A stretch of DNA of 64,000 nt from Oceanisphaera sp. IT1-181 (GCF_033807535.1 NZ_CP136856.1:2165001-2229000); one strand, 5' to 3'; positions 54,601-63,836 are shown, counted from the stretch's first letter. Notes: generated by a model not told the origin, from the letters alone. A program made the numbers and translations.

Positions 54601-54809
54601 GATCTGGCTGGCTTAACCTACGACACCGAGAAGAAACACAACGACGAGAAGCTGACAAGCTCAGTTATTCCTCTCATAGCTTACGTATTATGCTGCACAG
54701 ACTGGCCATCATATTGTTTACTGCCGATGAGATTGCGACTTGGCAAGTATCTACCGAGTCTATAGACGCTGAGCTTAAAACAGATCTCAAGGAAGAAAGT
54801 AGCCAATAA
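51684..54809 (+). CDS. giant tyrosine recombinase (third gene of trio)
   Basis: A 1041-residue protein. The recombinase core lies in the middle (about 500-740): first Arg in YRTGLRPSELSKL, Lys in KTEAALRKVPL, LYHLRHSAL with the second Arg (a Tyr stands where the usual His of HxxR is), and AGHSSPDITLSTYLHF supplying His and the Tyr nucleophile. About 470 residues precede it and 300 follow, including a basic stretch and a C-terminal region with RDVALGIKRCRELYV, none recognised. It overlaps the second trio gene by 16 bases. Two different large recombinases from one operon is rare outside specialised mobile elements. Confidence 0.8.
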   Translation: MANPLILPDDRPLLVAMLGWEHRKAKRQQQDELVLRAAVEIVRRHLPQILHPSPDASGFEQAWPKIEQSLQLELKSVGAYRHAYSFLCRQLELGNRQEIWSVPVPPPYIMLRRRRPTRTLSWQQNSHLVAEAEHQWFESLHGETLEPDALFARLLLTTVLYGGLNRPTLWPALAKAINQPKPLRGDSECCWLVLEPAPGRTLASNLYREEQETNKRQPHCEVVYIPDPISLGVLRQFLKHKPHNWEPPASTDKCLALLNGELKTHLSKTQIAHGGITVAEHQQGIELPQALVEYAIGKQPSTSLPSCYWQRLLQPSLFTCHAHHFSQLRLYPNLASRRVSQPAGHHSQSYLLTRLREAFRQDPARPKSKRSIITELQTISSEELLLPEATFVNWLLNHLTERKNSESTAQRYLSSIGSDWLLATDQQDLFSYSSEDFHDLYLSMLNRPGSQKNREYRAGRLEDLHLFGVQQFGFPPIPEPLHQSTNSIVYVSAAIVDEPLFSALLGQFQYFQDLGESQQRMFICFLIMAYRTGLRPSELSKLRLLDIEPSATAWLFVRKNKHGNNKTEAALRKVPLFPLLTTEEKQLLAEYLGERRIRSNNNSTELLFYQGENPHEPLDTSSLSLAVGALLKELSGGLYFRLYHLRHSALSRMQLLLHDDYVTMPEPVNALLPYDAAQRKTIRTLITGQGRLRDRYSALAAFAGHSSPDITLSTYLHFTDLLLGLHLQHNKRPLNGDQAQALLGFRPHRIRQYFKEELPLNAINTTVYLHKRVTPYIQPISRPKSSKRTSSQSTPLLSVRKSQYEPMLAVLKKIETGYDYRETAWFYRLEPEQIQRWHQSALALRALTTDKSLPRLFPRSRRHQLLPPDPVGVAEMRDVALGIKRCRELYVSNELSWIIRYTLTHCNSSRSGIEFNDSATFQQFMVIASQIFDWSRWQLSLSYTDKKIIKQWQCGSLQIKLQPMKQNARFHQGSGWLNLRHREETQRREADKLSYSSHSLRIMLHRLAIILFTADEIATWQVSTESIDAELKTDLKEESSQ

Positions 54810-54811
54810 AA

Positions 54812-54840
54812 AAGCGGGTTTTCCATGGGAAAGCCCGCTT
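54812..54840 (+). terminator. terminator after the recombinase trio
   Basis: AAGCGGG pairs with CCCGCTT, and TTTCC with GGAAA inside, to give a long near-perfect hairpin between the trio and the convergent HD-domain gene. It can serve both directions. Confidence 0.8.
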
Positions 54841-54858
54841 ATAGTCAACCTTTTCACC

Positions 54859-55728
54859 CTACCCTAACCGCTTATACAGCTGGTCATCTTGGGGAGACTT
54901 AGCGTACCAGTAATATTCTGGCACCTTTACAAACGCGCGCTTCCAGTTAGATACGTCGGCTGAAATCCGGTCGCACATACGCACGATATTCGCGACTTGA
55001 TACGGCTCGGTGTAATGACCGACCTTAATGGACAAGCAAGCACTGAGTGCTTCAAACAATCGAGGTGAACGCGTATTAAGTCGCTCTAACGGTTCGGCCA
55101 ACAGCATAAAATTATAAGACTCGTGCTGCACGCAAACACCGGTCGACTGATTGTAATACAAGCGTATTTTCCCAATATCATGTAATAGCCCACCAATAAA
55201 GGCGACCCACGCAGAGCGATTACCTAACTGATATTGAGTACTTAGCATGGCAGCGGTCATCGCCACCTCATGACTGTGCGCCAGCAAGCCCCCTACTTGA
55301 TCGTGATGGTGACGGTGGCTGCCTTTACTTTGGCAAAATGGCGCCATAATACTGTCGTTCATCAGTACCTCTAACAAAAATGCACGCAGCGTTTCATCCT
55401 CGATATACGCCAACATGCTCCATACGTCTTGTAACAGCGCTTGCTGATCCAGAGGCAGCCACGTGAGTTGCCGCTCTAATTGCTGCTTATTGATGATCGC
55501 AGGTAACGGTAACAGCGATCCCAGACGCCACATATCATTTAGCCCATGCAACTCAGCCAACACCCATTGCCCATCCGGACACACCATTTGCATATGTGCC
55601 GGTACTATCGACAGCGTTACCTCACGCTCGGCTGAACGAAACTGCCATACCGCTGAAAAATCATCATTAAACAGCTCTTCTGCCCACAACAGTTCAGGGC
55701 GAGTTTGCGCCACAAGTAATGGATTCAT
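54859..55728 (-). CDS. HD-domain protein related to TraI_2/MOBH relaxase N-terminus
   Basis: A 289-residue protein with an HD phosphohydrolase core. HRHHHDQVGGLLAHSHEV carries the first His cluster and GGLLHDIGKIRLYY the HD motif. The same arrangement forms the N-terminal domain of MOBH relaxases (TraI_2), but the second half of those proteins is absent. It may act on nucleotides or nucleic acid, or be a split relaxase relic. It shares four bases with the upstream integrase gene, so they are translated together. Confidence 0.72.
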   Translation of the reverse strand: MNPLLVAQTRPELLWAEELFNDDFSAVWQFRSAEREVTLSIVPAHMQMVCPDGQWVLAELHGLNDMWRLGSLLPLPAIINKQQLERQLTWLPLDQQALLQDVWSMLAYIEDETLRAFLLEVLMNDSIMAPFCQSKGSHRHHHDQVGGLLAHSHEVAMTAAMLSTQYQLGNRSAWVAFIGGLLHDIGKIRLYYNQSTGVCVQHESYNFMLLAEPLERLNTRSPRLFEALSACLSIKVGHYTEPYQVANIVRMCDRISADVSNWKRAFVKVPEYYWYAKSPQDDQLYKRLG

Positions 55729-56903
55729 GCTTCTTCCTCCACAGTAAACTCTGCATTAAGTAACGATTCAAAGGCGGCCCCATCTCGCCCGACTAGATTA
55801 GGGACGTAACGTGAATACACACGAAATAACATTGAGGTATTGGCATGCCCCAGCTGACGCGCAATCCATTCAGGATTTTCACCAGCCGCCAGCCATAAAG
55901 TGGCGGCAGTATGTCGGGTTTGATAGGGATTGCGCTTGGCCAACTGCAGATGATCCAACAGCGGATACCATACGCGGCGCGTCACATTGCGATGGTTTAG
56001 TGGTTCTCCATTACGAGCACAAAAGACAAACACACTTTTCTCACCCGTCCTACCCCACTGTTCAAACAAAGCGTCATACACCCGTTGCGACATCGGGATG
56101 GTGCGATAAGACCCCGTGGTTTTCGTCGGTCCTAACTTACCGCGCACCAATGACTGGTGGATATGGATAAGCCGAGCACCAAAATCGATATGCTGCCAAG
56201 TCAGACCATCAATCTCACCAGTGCGCATGCCAGTAAAAAAGCGCACCGTGTAATAAGGTCTAAAATCTGGCCGCACTTTAGCGAGCAACAAAGACACTTC
56301 TTCTAGCGAGAACGGCTGAATGTCAGCACGAGGCATCGGCAAGGCTTTAATATTACGCCAAGGCGATTCATACCCAAGGCGCTCTGCTGCCTCATTCAAA
56401 ATAAGCCGCAAATACGTCATAACATGGTTGATACGTGATGCAGATAACGTCTTGCCGGTCACCGCATTGGCCGCACAAAGACACAGACGAAATGCCAAGA
56501 TATCGCTTTTAGTAATGGCACCAATAGGGACAGCACCAAACGCAGGCTCAAGGTGGCAGCGCAAAATGCCCTCCACGGTTTCATACTGACTCTCGCGCCA
56601 CTCCACCCGTTTCTCTTCTAACCACTGTTGGCCAAAAGCCGAAAAGCGCATTTTGCCTCCAGTCGCCTGCTGCGCTTCTAAAACCGCAATGTGACGAAAG
56701 TCTTCAACGCGAGGGCTGTCAGGAAAGTGATGTGCGTAATCAAATGTACCTAGCTTGATTTGCTGCTCCATTTGCGCCAGCAGCTTTTCGAGCTTCTTAC
56801 GGTTGGCGGGCGTATCTAAGACCTTGGTTTGCTCTCGGCAACGCTTGCCCTTAAAACGAAAATCCAGATACAAACGCCCATCGCGAGTATTAACCGTTCC
56901 CAT
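55725..56903 (-). CDS. tyrosine-type site-specific integrase
   Basis: A 392-residue phage/ICE integrase. The N-terminal arm-binding domain (DUF3596-like, GTVNTRDGRLYLDFRFKGKR) is followed by the core-binding helices, then the catalytic domain: Arg in FFTGMRTGEIDGL, Lys near GPTKTTGSYR, QTRHTAAT with the second Arg, GHANTS and the Tyr in LFRVYSRYV. As in the third trio gene, the His of HxxR is a Tyr. It probably integrates the resident element. It lies 11 bases after the excisionase-like gene, forming an operon with it and the HD gene. Confidence 0.92.
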   Translation of the reverse strand: MGTVNTRDGRLYLDFRFKGKRCREQTKVLDTPANRKKLEKLLAQMEQQIKLGTFDYAHHFPDSPRVEDFRHIAVLEAQQATGGKMRFSAFGQQWLEEKRVEWRESQYETVEGILRCHLEPAFGAVPIGAITKSDILAFRLCLCAANAVTGKTLSASRINHVMTYLRLILNEAAERLGYESPWRNIKALPMPRADIQPFSLEEVSLLLAKVRPDFRPYYTVRFFTGMRTGEIDGLTWQHIDFGARLIHIHQSLVRGKLGPTKTTGSYRTIPMSQRVYDALFEQWGRTGEKSVFVFCARNGEPLNHRNVTRRVWYPLLDHLQLAKRNPYQTRHTAATLWLAAGENPEWIARQLGHANTSMLFRVYSRYVPNLVGRDGAAFESLLNAEFTVEEEA

Positions 56904-56913
56904 AGTGTGCCCC

Positions 56914-57126
56914 CTACATCATGCCGATGGCATTGTGAACCGACAGACCTTGCAGCATGGTTTCTTCCACCCGCTCCCAAATAAACAAAATCTTCCGACC
57001 ACCAAACGGACGGATATAGTGCACCCCTTCAAACAGCACAGAGTCTTTCAGACACTGACGGATGGTGCGTACGTCGTACTTGATACGAGAAGACAGCTCT
57101 TCAGTTGTTAGATAGGTATGTGCCAT
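56914..57126 (-). CDS. excisionase-like helix-turn-helix protein
   Basis: A 70-residue winged-helix protein of the Xis/AlpA-like type. The N-terminal helix-turn-helix (YLTTEELSSRIKYDVRTIRQ) is followed by a FGGRKILFIWERVE wing that resembles excisionases working with integrases. ATG 57126 follows GAGGG by about nine bases; 57153 is less likely. It is divergent from the Cro-like gene, and the two regulate from a shared 124-bp spacer. It probably controls direction of recombination or represses the integrase operon. Confidence 0.78.
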   Translation of the reverse strand: MAHTYLTTEELSSRIKYDVRTIRQCLKDSVLFEGVHYIRPFGGRKILFIWERVEETMLQGLSVHNAIGMM

Positions 57127-57250
57127 AATCAAACCCTCTCTTTTGCTCTTCAATGAACATTAATGACCTACTGAAGAGAATTTAGCACACTTAAGAACCA
57201 TTGCAAGTCATTTATCACTGCTGTGGGTATTTTTTAACTATGGAGGTGAA
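57127..57250. promoter_or_regulatory. divergent control region between excisionase and Cro-like genes
   Basis: The 124-bp spacer between two divergent DNA-binding protein genes must hold both promoters. It is AT-rich with CAATGAACATTAATGACCTA and a TTTATCACTGC segment. No operator repeat was identified with confidence. Confidence 0.5.
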
Positions 57251-57475
57251 ATGATCAAGTGCCACCTGTCTCGAATCTTGGGCGAGAGAAAGCAGAAAAT
57301 AGCTGAGGTATCCAGAGAAACGGGCATCAACAGAAACACCTTACACCGCCTCTATAACGAAACGGCCACTAGAGTAGAGCTGGATGTGATTGATGTGTTA
57401 TGCCGGTATTTGGATATTCAGGTAGGGGAACTATTTGAAATTACAGAGGGGAATGCGGAAGAGAAATCAGATTGA
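57251..57475 (+). CDS. Cro/C1-type small regulator
   Basis: A 74-residue helix-turn-helix protein of the Cro/C1 (XRE, HTH_26) family. The first two helices read MIKCHLSRILGERKQKIAEV, then the recognition-helix region SRETGINRNTLHRLYNETA; VIDVLCRYLDIQVGELFEI is the usual C-terminal part. GGAGG sits six bases before the ATG. Small regulators of this type often sit in mobile or defence islands and autoregulate. Its stop is followed by a terminator shared with the next gene. Confidence 0.85.
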   Translation: MIKCHLSRILGERKQKIAEVSRETGINRNTLHRLYNETATRVELDVIDVLCRYLDIQVGELFEITEGNAEEKSD

Positions 57476-57485
57476 TTGCACCAAA

Positions 57486-57512
57486 AAGCCCCGTACCTTT
57501 GGTACGGGGCTT
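57486..57512. terminator. bidirectional terminator
   Basis: AAGCCCCGTACC (57486-57497) and GGTACGGGGCTT (57501-57512) make a perfect 12-bp stem with a TTT loop between convergent genes. An A-run on one side and a T-containing run on the other suggest function in both directions. Confidence 0.9.
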
Positions 57513-57524
57513 AGTGTTTTAATA

Positions 57525-60500
57525 TCAGTCTATGGTACAGACGATATCAGTTGACCAGTCACTGCTGTTTGAGATTTCTGCTATCTCTCGTGCCTTAATT
57601 ACCTCAATCATCTGCTGTGGCAGAGCTTGAGAGAAGTCGAATTTTTGCTGCCCCCAGTGGTTAAACTTAAGACGCCAATACCCTACTCCTTGATCTAGTC
57701 TAATTAAAACCTGCTTACCCGACTGGAAGGTTAGCGTTAGCCTTCTTCTGTGCGCAATATGCTCATTAGAATGATGCACAGTCAATTCAAGATCGACTTC
57801 ATGCAAATGTTTAAACAAGGTTAAGTAAGCTTTCTTGAATTCATCCTCACAATCCCAGTCATGAAAAAGCAGGTGCCCTGTTCTATCCTTATTCTTAAAC
57901 GAAGTTTCAATCGTAACCCTTGGCTGGCTATCTTTGCAGAGCGGAAGCAACATATCGCCAAGTAGTATTAAAGATGCAGGGTTTTGCAGGTAACGATCAG
58001 TGTAATGAATACTCTCAATGGTATCGTTGAGTAAAAGCTGCTTTAGTTCTGCATTATTTTCTTGAACATATGACCAGAACCTATCACCAAACTCTTTGGC
58101 GACACCATTAAACTGTTCTGTTACTTCCAGCTGGGTACTGCCTATCAACACCGATTGAGACCAATCACTGGTACTAATCGGCTGTAATGCATACTTAGCT
58201 TCACTGGTACTAGTGACAACTATGCCCCTAGATTGATGCCAGTTTTCACCAGGTACAGACGAAAGTGACTCGGAGCAAGCCACAGTAATAATATCATGAC
58301 CATTAAAAAGCTGTGCTGAGACTGCCGAATTATTCTGTGTCGTGGCGTGAAGCGTTGCACCTAACTGGACAAAGTGCAGCAAGTCTTGACGAATATCTAC
58401 ATCAAGATTATCTACGGGCAGTATCAGCTCTACTTTGACGTTGCTCTGTATCAGGTAACCTTCAATGACTCTACGAAACTGAGGCGCTATCAAATCCCAG
58501 TCTCGGACATCGCCTTTCAGCCAAACGGATAAACGGTCAGCACCTTTATTCACTTGCTCTCTGACCACTTCTTCAATAGTGCCGGGATAATAACGGCCCT
58601 TTTCAAGTAATTGTTCATTCGCTGGTAAACCAATGAATCGTTTAAAGTCATTCCCTAACCAATTTAGAGCGATGGTGCGATCAAGCTTGTCATGATCATG
58701 ACGGCTTTGAGAGTCTAATAAGCACTCACTGCAAGAAGTCTCACAATGCGTGCAGTGTAAGTTATCTACCATCTTAGCTAGCAATTCTTCAATATGAAGA
58801 GCTGCGCTAGAGGCAAACCCTGCTCCACCGCTGATCACATCATAAAGCTGCAGTACCGTAACCCCATGACCACTTTCTAACTTCATCGGCCGCGTGGCAT
58901 AACCCAGCTCAGAAGTAGAGATACCCAATATGCCTGCTAGTGCAGAACGTAGTGCTACCGCTAAGGTAATGGCGATGATTTTGGATTGTTCATCTTGCTC
59001 AGGAAGATATTCATGGGTTTGTGGGTGGCGCAGAATAAGTTCGAACACATCTGTTCTTGCCTGAAAACCAAGGTGCACACTTGGCATCAAGCGTGCCGAA
59101 CCTTCACAGGGTAAGCGGTGTCCATTGCTATCTTTATCTGACTTGCTGGCTCGCAAGGGGTTATGATCTCTATCTGGCGATAGAGTATTAGGGAACTTGC
59201 CATTTTTATCTAATGACTCTGCTCGACCGCAGCTCATACATAACGCATAACCGGTGCCAGAATCACCAGAGCTATGATGAAAAACATGGCCATCGGATCC
59301 ATAAGCGATAGAGCCAAGCAGTGGATTAGGTAACGGATGATAATCACTCTTTACCGACACCCAAGCTGGCTGAACTTGAATATAACGTTGATGATTAATA
59401 TCGTTGGTAGGCGATTCGTAAAAATCGGTGGCAAAGCCTGACGGTTGTAATACTTTCCTGGTATTACCCCCCTTGATCGGTTGCTGGCACTTAATATTAC
59501 TGCAACACAGATCACCAATATTGGTCTGCACACTGGTTTCATAACCCGTTTGACCACAGTGATCACAGCGCCATGCTAAATCAAATTTTTGCGCTTCGTG
59601 GCCAGAGGTATCAGACACATTATGCCAGTGCAGTGATACACCAGCGGATCGAAATACTCGGCCATCCAAGACAATTTCCGCCCCGGGCGCATACTCTCTG
59701 ATGGCAATGGCTAAGTTGCGGGAAGGCAAGCCACGGTAACGAGAAATATTATCTTCACGATCCTCTTTTTCTTTACGGGGGCTTTTGTTAAAGCGAATAA
59801 AATCTTCGATATTATTATTATCGAAGTTCACCACATCGGTCGGAAACCCGTAGCCTGGCAAGAAAGTTTTAGCGGCCAAGTCTCGTAATAAGTACTCTCC
59901 ACACAACCGAGCCAGTTCCATCTTTAATCGATAGCTAAAGGGAGTATCGCCCTGAGCCGTACTAAGCTCTGCTTGAAGGAACTCGTACTCTTTAAGCCAA
60001 TAGTTTCTTAGCTCGGTAATTTTTTCAATAGCAGCCTCGCGCAATAAGATCGGTGAATGAGACGCCAGTGCCGTGCCTTTTACCAATATCTTAAGGGCTG
60101 AATCACAGTCAGGATCAGAGGAGCTAAGCCAATTGATAAACTTGGCGCATATCGAGTCATCACCAAGGTAGAACCACTCAGCATTAAGTGATGTTTTTTC
60201 TTTCGTGGTTCTACCTACTTTTTCTCTTAAAAATATAGATAACAGCAAAGAGTTAACGTGGCGTTGTACCAAGCGTACTGAATTTAACGCCACACTGGGT
60301 GCTGGGATCACAGTTTCAAACGGCCAAGATGGGTTTGCAAACACCTGTTTGTCGTGGGGGTTTGATTTACACAGCGTGTAGGCAAGGGCGCGCGACTCTT
60401 TGCTACGCCCTGCTCGGCCAGCTCGCTGCAAATAGTTAGCAGGGTGTGGCGGCACGTTATTCATCACTACCGCTGAAATACCGCCGATATCTACCCCCAT

Positions 60501-63500
60501 TTCCATGGTGGTCGAGCAGTTGAGTACGTTAATTTTTCCTTTTTTAAACTGGCTCTCATAAGAGTCCAATCGTTCAGCAGATTGCTGGGCTGAGTGTTCT
60601 GCGGTGCGATAATAAAATCCGCCTTCAACTGCCCGGTCGTTAATATCCGTCCAGAGGTTTTGAGATCGTAACGCTTGAACATTATCATCATTTTTAACTT
60701 GCTCACGAACTTTAGCCAACCCTAGCTGATAATCTTCTTGCTCCGCACCAAACTGCCATACGGTAGGCAGTTCAATAGACGCACACCGATATGATTTTTT
60801 ATCATCTTCAGTCAATGAGGCAAAGTCCATATGACCCGGCAGGTAAGGCGTTAGACCCTTAAAGGTAGTGTCGATCAATTTATGGGTAACGGGGCAAATA
60901 TAAGCCTTGTCGCTAAAGGAAAAGGTTAGGTTTTCTCGCGGTAAATAAAACTGATTACTGTCTGATTTTAGTACATGCCCACGCTGAGTTAGGTCTAACC
61001 AAGCCGCATTAAGCCAAAGATTAACAGTGTCTATATCTTTTGGAGATTTGGGGTCAAGATTGGCGCCTAATAACAGCAGTTTTATTAAACGATTACCAGC
61101 ACGACCATCACGAATTTGTGGCCAACGCTTAACACGCATCTCATCATCTTCTTTCGATGTTGGTGGTATTAAGTGTTTAGCTGAAAAGCGTGAGCCTATC
61201 CAATTACGCCAGCTAGCTTCAAGCTGCGTAAATGAGTTTTCTCGAACATAAAAATCAAGCGACATTTTAAGAAAATCGAGCCAGTCGTTCAAGGTCAGAT
61301 TATGAGCCGCCCAGTACTCAGGCACCTTATTGATTAACTCAAGTCCTTGATAGTTAACTTTGACTAGGCCTTGTGTTTCAAGGCTATTCTGTCGCTTGGG
61401 TCTACGCATAAACTCGCGGAACAAAAGCATTTCAGCAAGTTGATAAGGTCCAGAAACCTTGTCAAACACCTCAGGGCTCAAGTAATGGTTGTAAGCCAAG
61501 ATAGCGCCAGAAAGATCAGATTTCTCTCTTAACTCAGTAACTAACTCACTCCAACTTAAAGCTATCAATTGCTCAGGTATAGCTTCACCTTGCATACCCC
61601 TGGCTTTAACTTCTAAAGATTCAGCGTCTTGCTTAAGCTCCTCGGCTTTGCCAAAAAGCCCCATATTTTCATAAGTTTTGGCTTGTGAACGTACTTCTTT
61701 TGCCAAATCCAATAGTTGACTAAAATGTATCCCTTCCTTGGGTTGCTCCACCGCAGGCTGTTCATTTTGAGCTTGCCGTAATACCTCTATCACTAGCCCA
61801 CGCAACCGTGAACGCTCTGCTTCCTGTTGCATACGTACCGCCATACGTGCAGCACCTTGACGACTGTCGGTAAAAGTGATCAGTCTACGGCCCCTCCCGG
61901 TCAGCATCAGAGGTCCTATCCCCTTATTTTCTTCATCTGATTTATAATCCGGACAGTGCTCTAAGATAGTAGGTACGGCGTTAGCCACATAAAAAGGCGC
62001 GCCCAAAAGTGCCCGACGAAGAGGGAAGCCGTTGTTGTAACCACTAAAATTACAGTTGGCACAAGCAGTTTTTTTATTATCAACTTGAACCATATGTTGT
62101 AGCGTAACTCGATTACCCGTACTGCCAATAATCTTGCCACTAATTTTATCTAAATTGACGGGTATATATCTATCTGTAGGTTTAACTGTAGCCGCTAGAA
62201 TTTCAGGCAATTGCGCTGTGCTACTGAGAACTGCAATTTCTGTTTTATCTTGATCTTCAGTGGCCTCATGTTGCAAAGAAAACTCATCGCCGCCTGATGA
62301 ATCCCATTGAATTAAAAAGCCTTGCTTATCACGGGCCAGTAAATGGGGCTCATTACACTCTTGGCAAAAGCTCAGCTCTAATACCAAAGAGCCACAATTA
62401 CAGCGTTGGCGTTGGTTTACATAAACATTGCCATAAGGCCAAGCCGCTTTAAGTGCCGTACCTTGTTTTGCTGAGCACTTAGGATCAACACAGCTCCACA
62501 GTCCTTGAGTCATACGTTGAAAGAAGTGTGCTCTTAACTTAAGAAAAGCTGCATCATCTTCTGTTGGCTTAGTGCCGGATGCCACATCTAGCCAACGTAG
62601 CGCGGTTTGCTGGCTTAAACGTTCAGCCCCCGTTTCCACGCTCATCAACCTAGTAATTTCATTTAACTGCAGCGGCTTTTTAGCATTTACCAATACGTGG
62701 CGAAGTGCGCGCGCCTCACGAGAGTTAACTAAAGCCTGAAAACGCTCGGGCGACACATCTGTCGATTCGTCAACATCCATTGCCTCTATGTCTTCTAAGG
62801 CAAGTGATTCACCAGCAACAGCAGTAAGTTTAGGGACTTGGCGCTGACCACCAATCACTTCAATCTGTTCTGGCGAAACACCCGTTAAATCAGAGAGGAA
62901 TTTTTTAAGCTGCTGCTCTGCATTATCGTCAGCGATAGTTGCAGAGGTTGCCACAAAGCGAACATCTTTAGCTTCCACACCAAAAGCATGTAACACACGG
63001 CGCAGCTGTAACGCCAACTCGGCGGCCTGAGAACCTACATAAGTGTGCGCTTCATCTAACACAATCCAACGTAATGATTTTTGCTGACGAGATATTTCAA
63101 CAATAGGTGCATCAACTTGCCGCACCATCATATATTCAAGCATGGTGCCATTCGTCACTAAAATTGGAGCTGGCTCTTGTCTTAGTAACTCACGAGAGAG
63201 CACCTCATTCGTATCTTTCTGCAGTGTTCTAACCTTGCTGGCATGCTCTTCAGTGTTCCCGTTATATAAGCAGTAACGGATGTTGTTACCGAAACTTTGG
63301 GTCCAAGCAGCTAATCGCTCACGCTGCGAGTTGATCAAAGCGTTAAGTGGGTACAAAAACAGTGCGCGAACCCCAACTAAAGGGGCTTTTTTCTGTTGAA
63401 ACTCTTCATATAAATCATTGAGCACCGGCACCATAAAGCACTCTGTTTTACCCGAGCCAGTACCACTGGTGACGATTATCGACCGCTTTTGTTCTAGCAA

Positions 63501-63836
63501 TGTTTTCCAGCTAACCAGCTGATGCGAAAACGGATGGAAGTGTGAACCAAATCTATAACGGCCGTTCTGCTTACTATCAAGGGCTGCCACTACCTCTTTG
63601 CACAGCAGCTTACCGGTGCCGGCAAGATCTGCCATGGTGGGCGCTGCCTCTTCCCAGCCAAAGGTATGTTCAAATACCGGTGGTGCTAAAAACGCGCCTT
63701 CTTCACCACTTTCGGCACTCATTTGCTGCGCTAAATGCTCACGCAGTTGCGGATTAGTTATGCCTAAAATACTCAGTGTGGCTTCTTTAGAGCGAGTAAC
63801 AGACTGCTCAACCATGCTTCTAAAATAGGGTTTCAT
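57525..63836 (-). CDS. giant DUF1998 DEAH helicase, DruE-like (Druantia)
   Basis: A 2103-residue superfamily 2 helicase. Motif I is SGTGSGKT (124-131), motif II DEAH (261-264), motif III ATSATIADD; motif VI QRAGRAGR falls near residue 1135. Several zinc-ribbon-like Cys sets interrupt it (CNCGSLVLELSFCQECNEPH near 480, CANCNFSGY, and CDHCGQTGYE near 1430). A DUF1998-type C-terminal module with the four-Cys CTHCETSCSECL lies near 1700, followed by about 370 unrecognised residues. Size and order match DruE, the hallmark of Druantia anti-phage systems. Its ATG shares one base with the stop of the preceding gene. DrmA, DpdJ or other DUF1998 helicases are alternatives but much shorter. Confidence 0.82.
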   Translation of the reverse strand: MKPYFRSMVEQSVTRSKEATLSILGITNPQLREHLAQQMSAESGEEGAFLAPPVFEHTFGWEEAAPTMADLAGTGKLLCKEVVAALDSKQNGRYRFGSHFHPFSHQLVSWKTLLEQKRSIIVTSGTGSGKTECFMVPVLNDLYEEFQQKKAPLVGVRALFLYPLNALINSQRERLAAWTQSFGNNIRYCLYNGNTEEHASKVRTLQKDTNEVLSRELLRQEPAPILVTNGTMLEYMMVRQVDAPIVEISRQQKSLRWIVLDEAHTYVGSQAAELALQLRRVLHAFGVEAKDVRFVATSATIADDNAEQQLKKFLSDLTGVSPEQIEVIGGQRQVPKLTAVAGESLALEDIEAMDVDESTDVSPERFQALVNSREARALRHVLVNAKKPLQLNEITRLMSVETGAERLSQQTALRWLDVASGTKPTEDDAAFLKLRAHFFQRMTQGLWSCVDPKCSAKQGTALKAAWPYGNVYVNQRQRCNCGSLVLELSFCQECNEPHLLARDKQGFLIQWDSSGGDEFSLQHEATEDQDKTEIAVLSSTAQLPEILAATVKPTDRYIPVNLDKISGKIIGSTGNRVTLQHMVQVDNKKTACANCNFSGYNNGFPLRRALLGAPFYVANAVPTILEHCPDYKSDEENKGIGPLMLTGRGRRLITFTDSRQGAARMAVRMQQEAERSRLRGLVIEVLRQAQNEQPAVEQPKEGIHFSQLLDLAKEVRSQAKTYENMGLFGKAEELKQDAESLEVKARGMQGEAIPEQLIALSWSELVTELREKSDLSGAILAYNHYLSPEVFDKVSGPYQLAEMLLFREFMRRPKRQNSLETQGLVKVNYQGLELINKVPEYWAAHNLTLNDWLDFLKMSLDFYVRENSFTQLEASWRNWIGSRFSAKHLIPPTSKEDDEMRVKRWPQIRDGRAGNRLIKLLLLGANLDPKSPKDIDTVNLWLNAAWLDLTQRGHVLKSDSNQFYLPRENLTFSFSDKAYICPVTHKLIDTTFKGLTPYLPGHMDFASLTEDDKKSYRCASIELPTVWQFGAEQEDYQLGLAKVREQVKNDDNVQALRSQNLWTDINDRAVEGGFYYRTAEHSAQQSAERLDSYESQFKKGKINVLNCSTTMEMGVDIGGISAVVMNNVPPHPANYLQRAGRAGRSKESRALAYTLCKSNPHDKQVFANPSWPFETVIPAPSVALNSVRLVQRHVNSLLLSIFLREKVGRTTKEKTSLNAEWFYLGDDSICAKFINWLSSSDPDCDSALKILVKGTALASHSPILLREAAIEKITELRNYWLKEYEFLQAELSTAQGDTPFSYRLKMELARLCGEYLLRDLAAKTFLPGYGFPTDVVNFDNNNIEDFIRFNKSPRKEKEDREDNISRYRGLPSRNLAIAIREYAPGAEIVLDGRVFRSAGVSLHWHNVSDTSGHEAQKFDLAWRCDHCGQTGYETSVQTNIGDLCCSNIKCQQPIKGGNTRKVLQPSGFATDFYESPTNDINHQRYIQVQPAWVSVKSDYHPLPNPLLGSIAYGSDGHVFHHSSGDSGTGYALCMSCGRAESLDKNGKFPNTLSPDRDHNPLRASKSDKDSNGHRLPCEGSARLMPSVHLGFQARTDVFELILRHPQTHEYLPEQDEQSKIIAITLAVALRSALAGILGISTSELGYATRPMKLESGHGVTVLQLYDVISGGAGFASSAALHIEELLAKMVDNLHCTHCETSCSECLLDSQSRHDHDKLDRTIALNWLGNDFKRFIGLPANEQLLEKGRYYPGTIEEVVREQVNKGADRLSVWLKGDVRDWDLIAPQFRRVIEGYLIQSNVKVELILPVDNLDVDIRQDLLHFVQLGATLHATTQNNSAVSAQLFNGHDIITVACSESLSSVPGENWHQSRGIVVTSTSEAKYALQPISTSDWSQSVLIGSTQLEVTEQFNGVAKEFGDRFWSYVQENNAELKQLLLNDTIESIHYTDRYLQNPASLILLGDMLLPLCKDSQPRVTIETSFKNKDRTGHLLFHDWDCEDEFKKAYLTLFKHLHEVDLELTVHHSNEHIAHRRRLTLTFQSGKQVLIRLDQGVGYWRLKFNHWGQQKFDFSQALPQQMIEVIKAREIAEISNSSDWSTDIVCTID

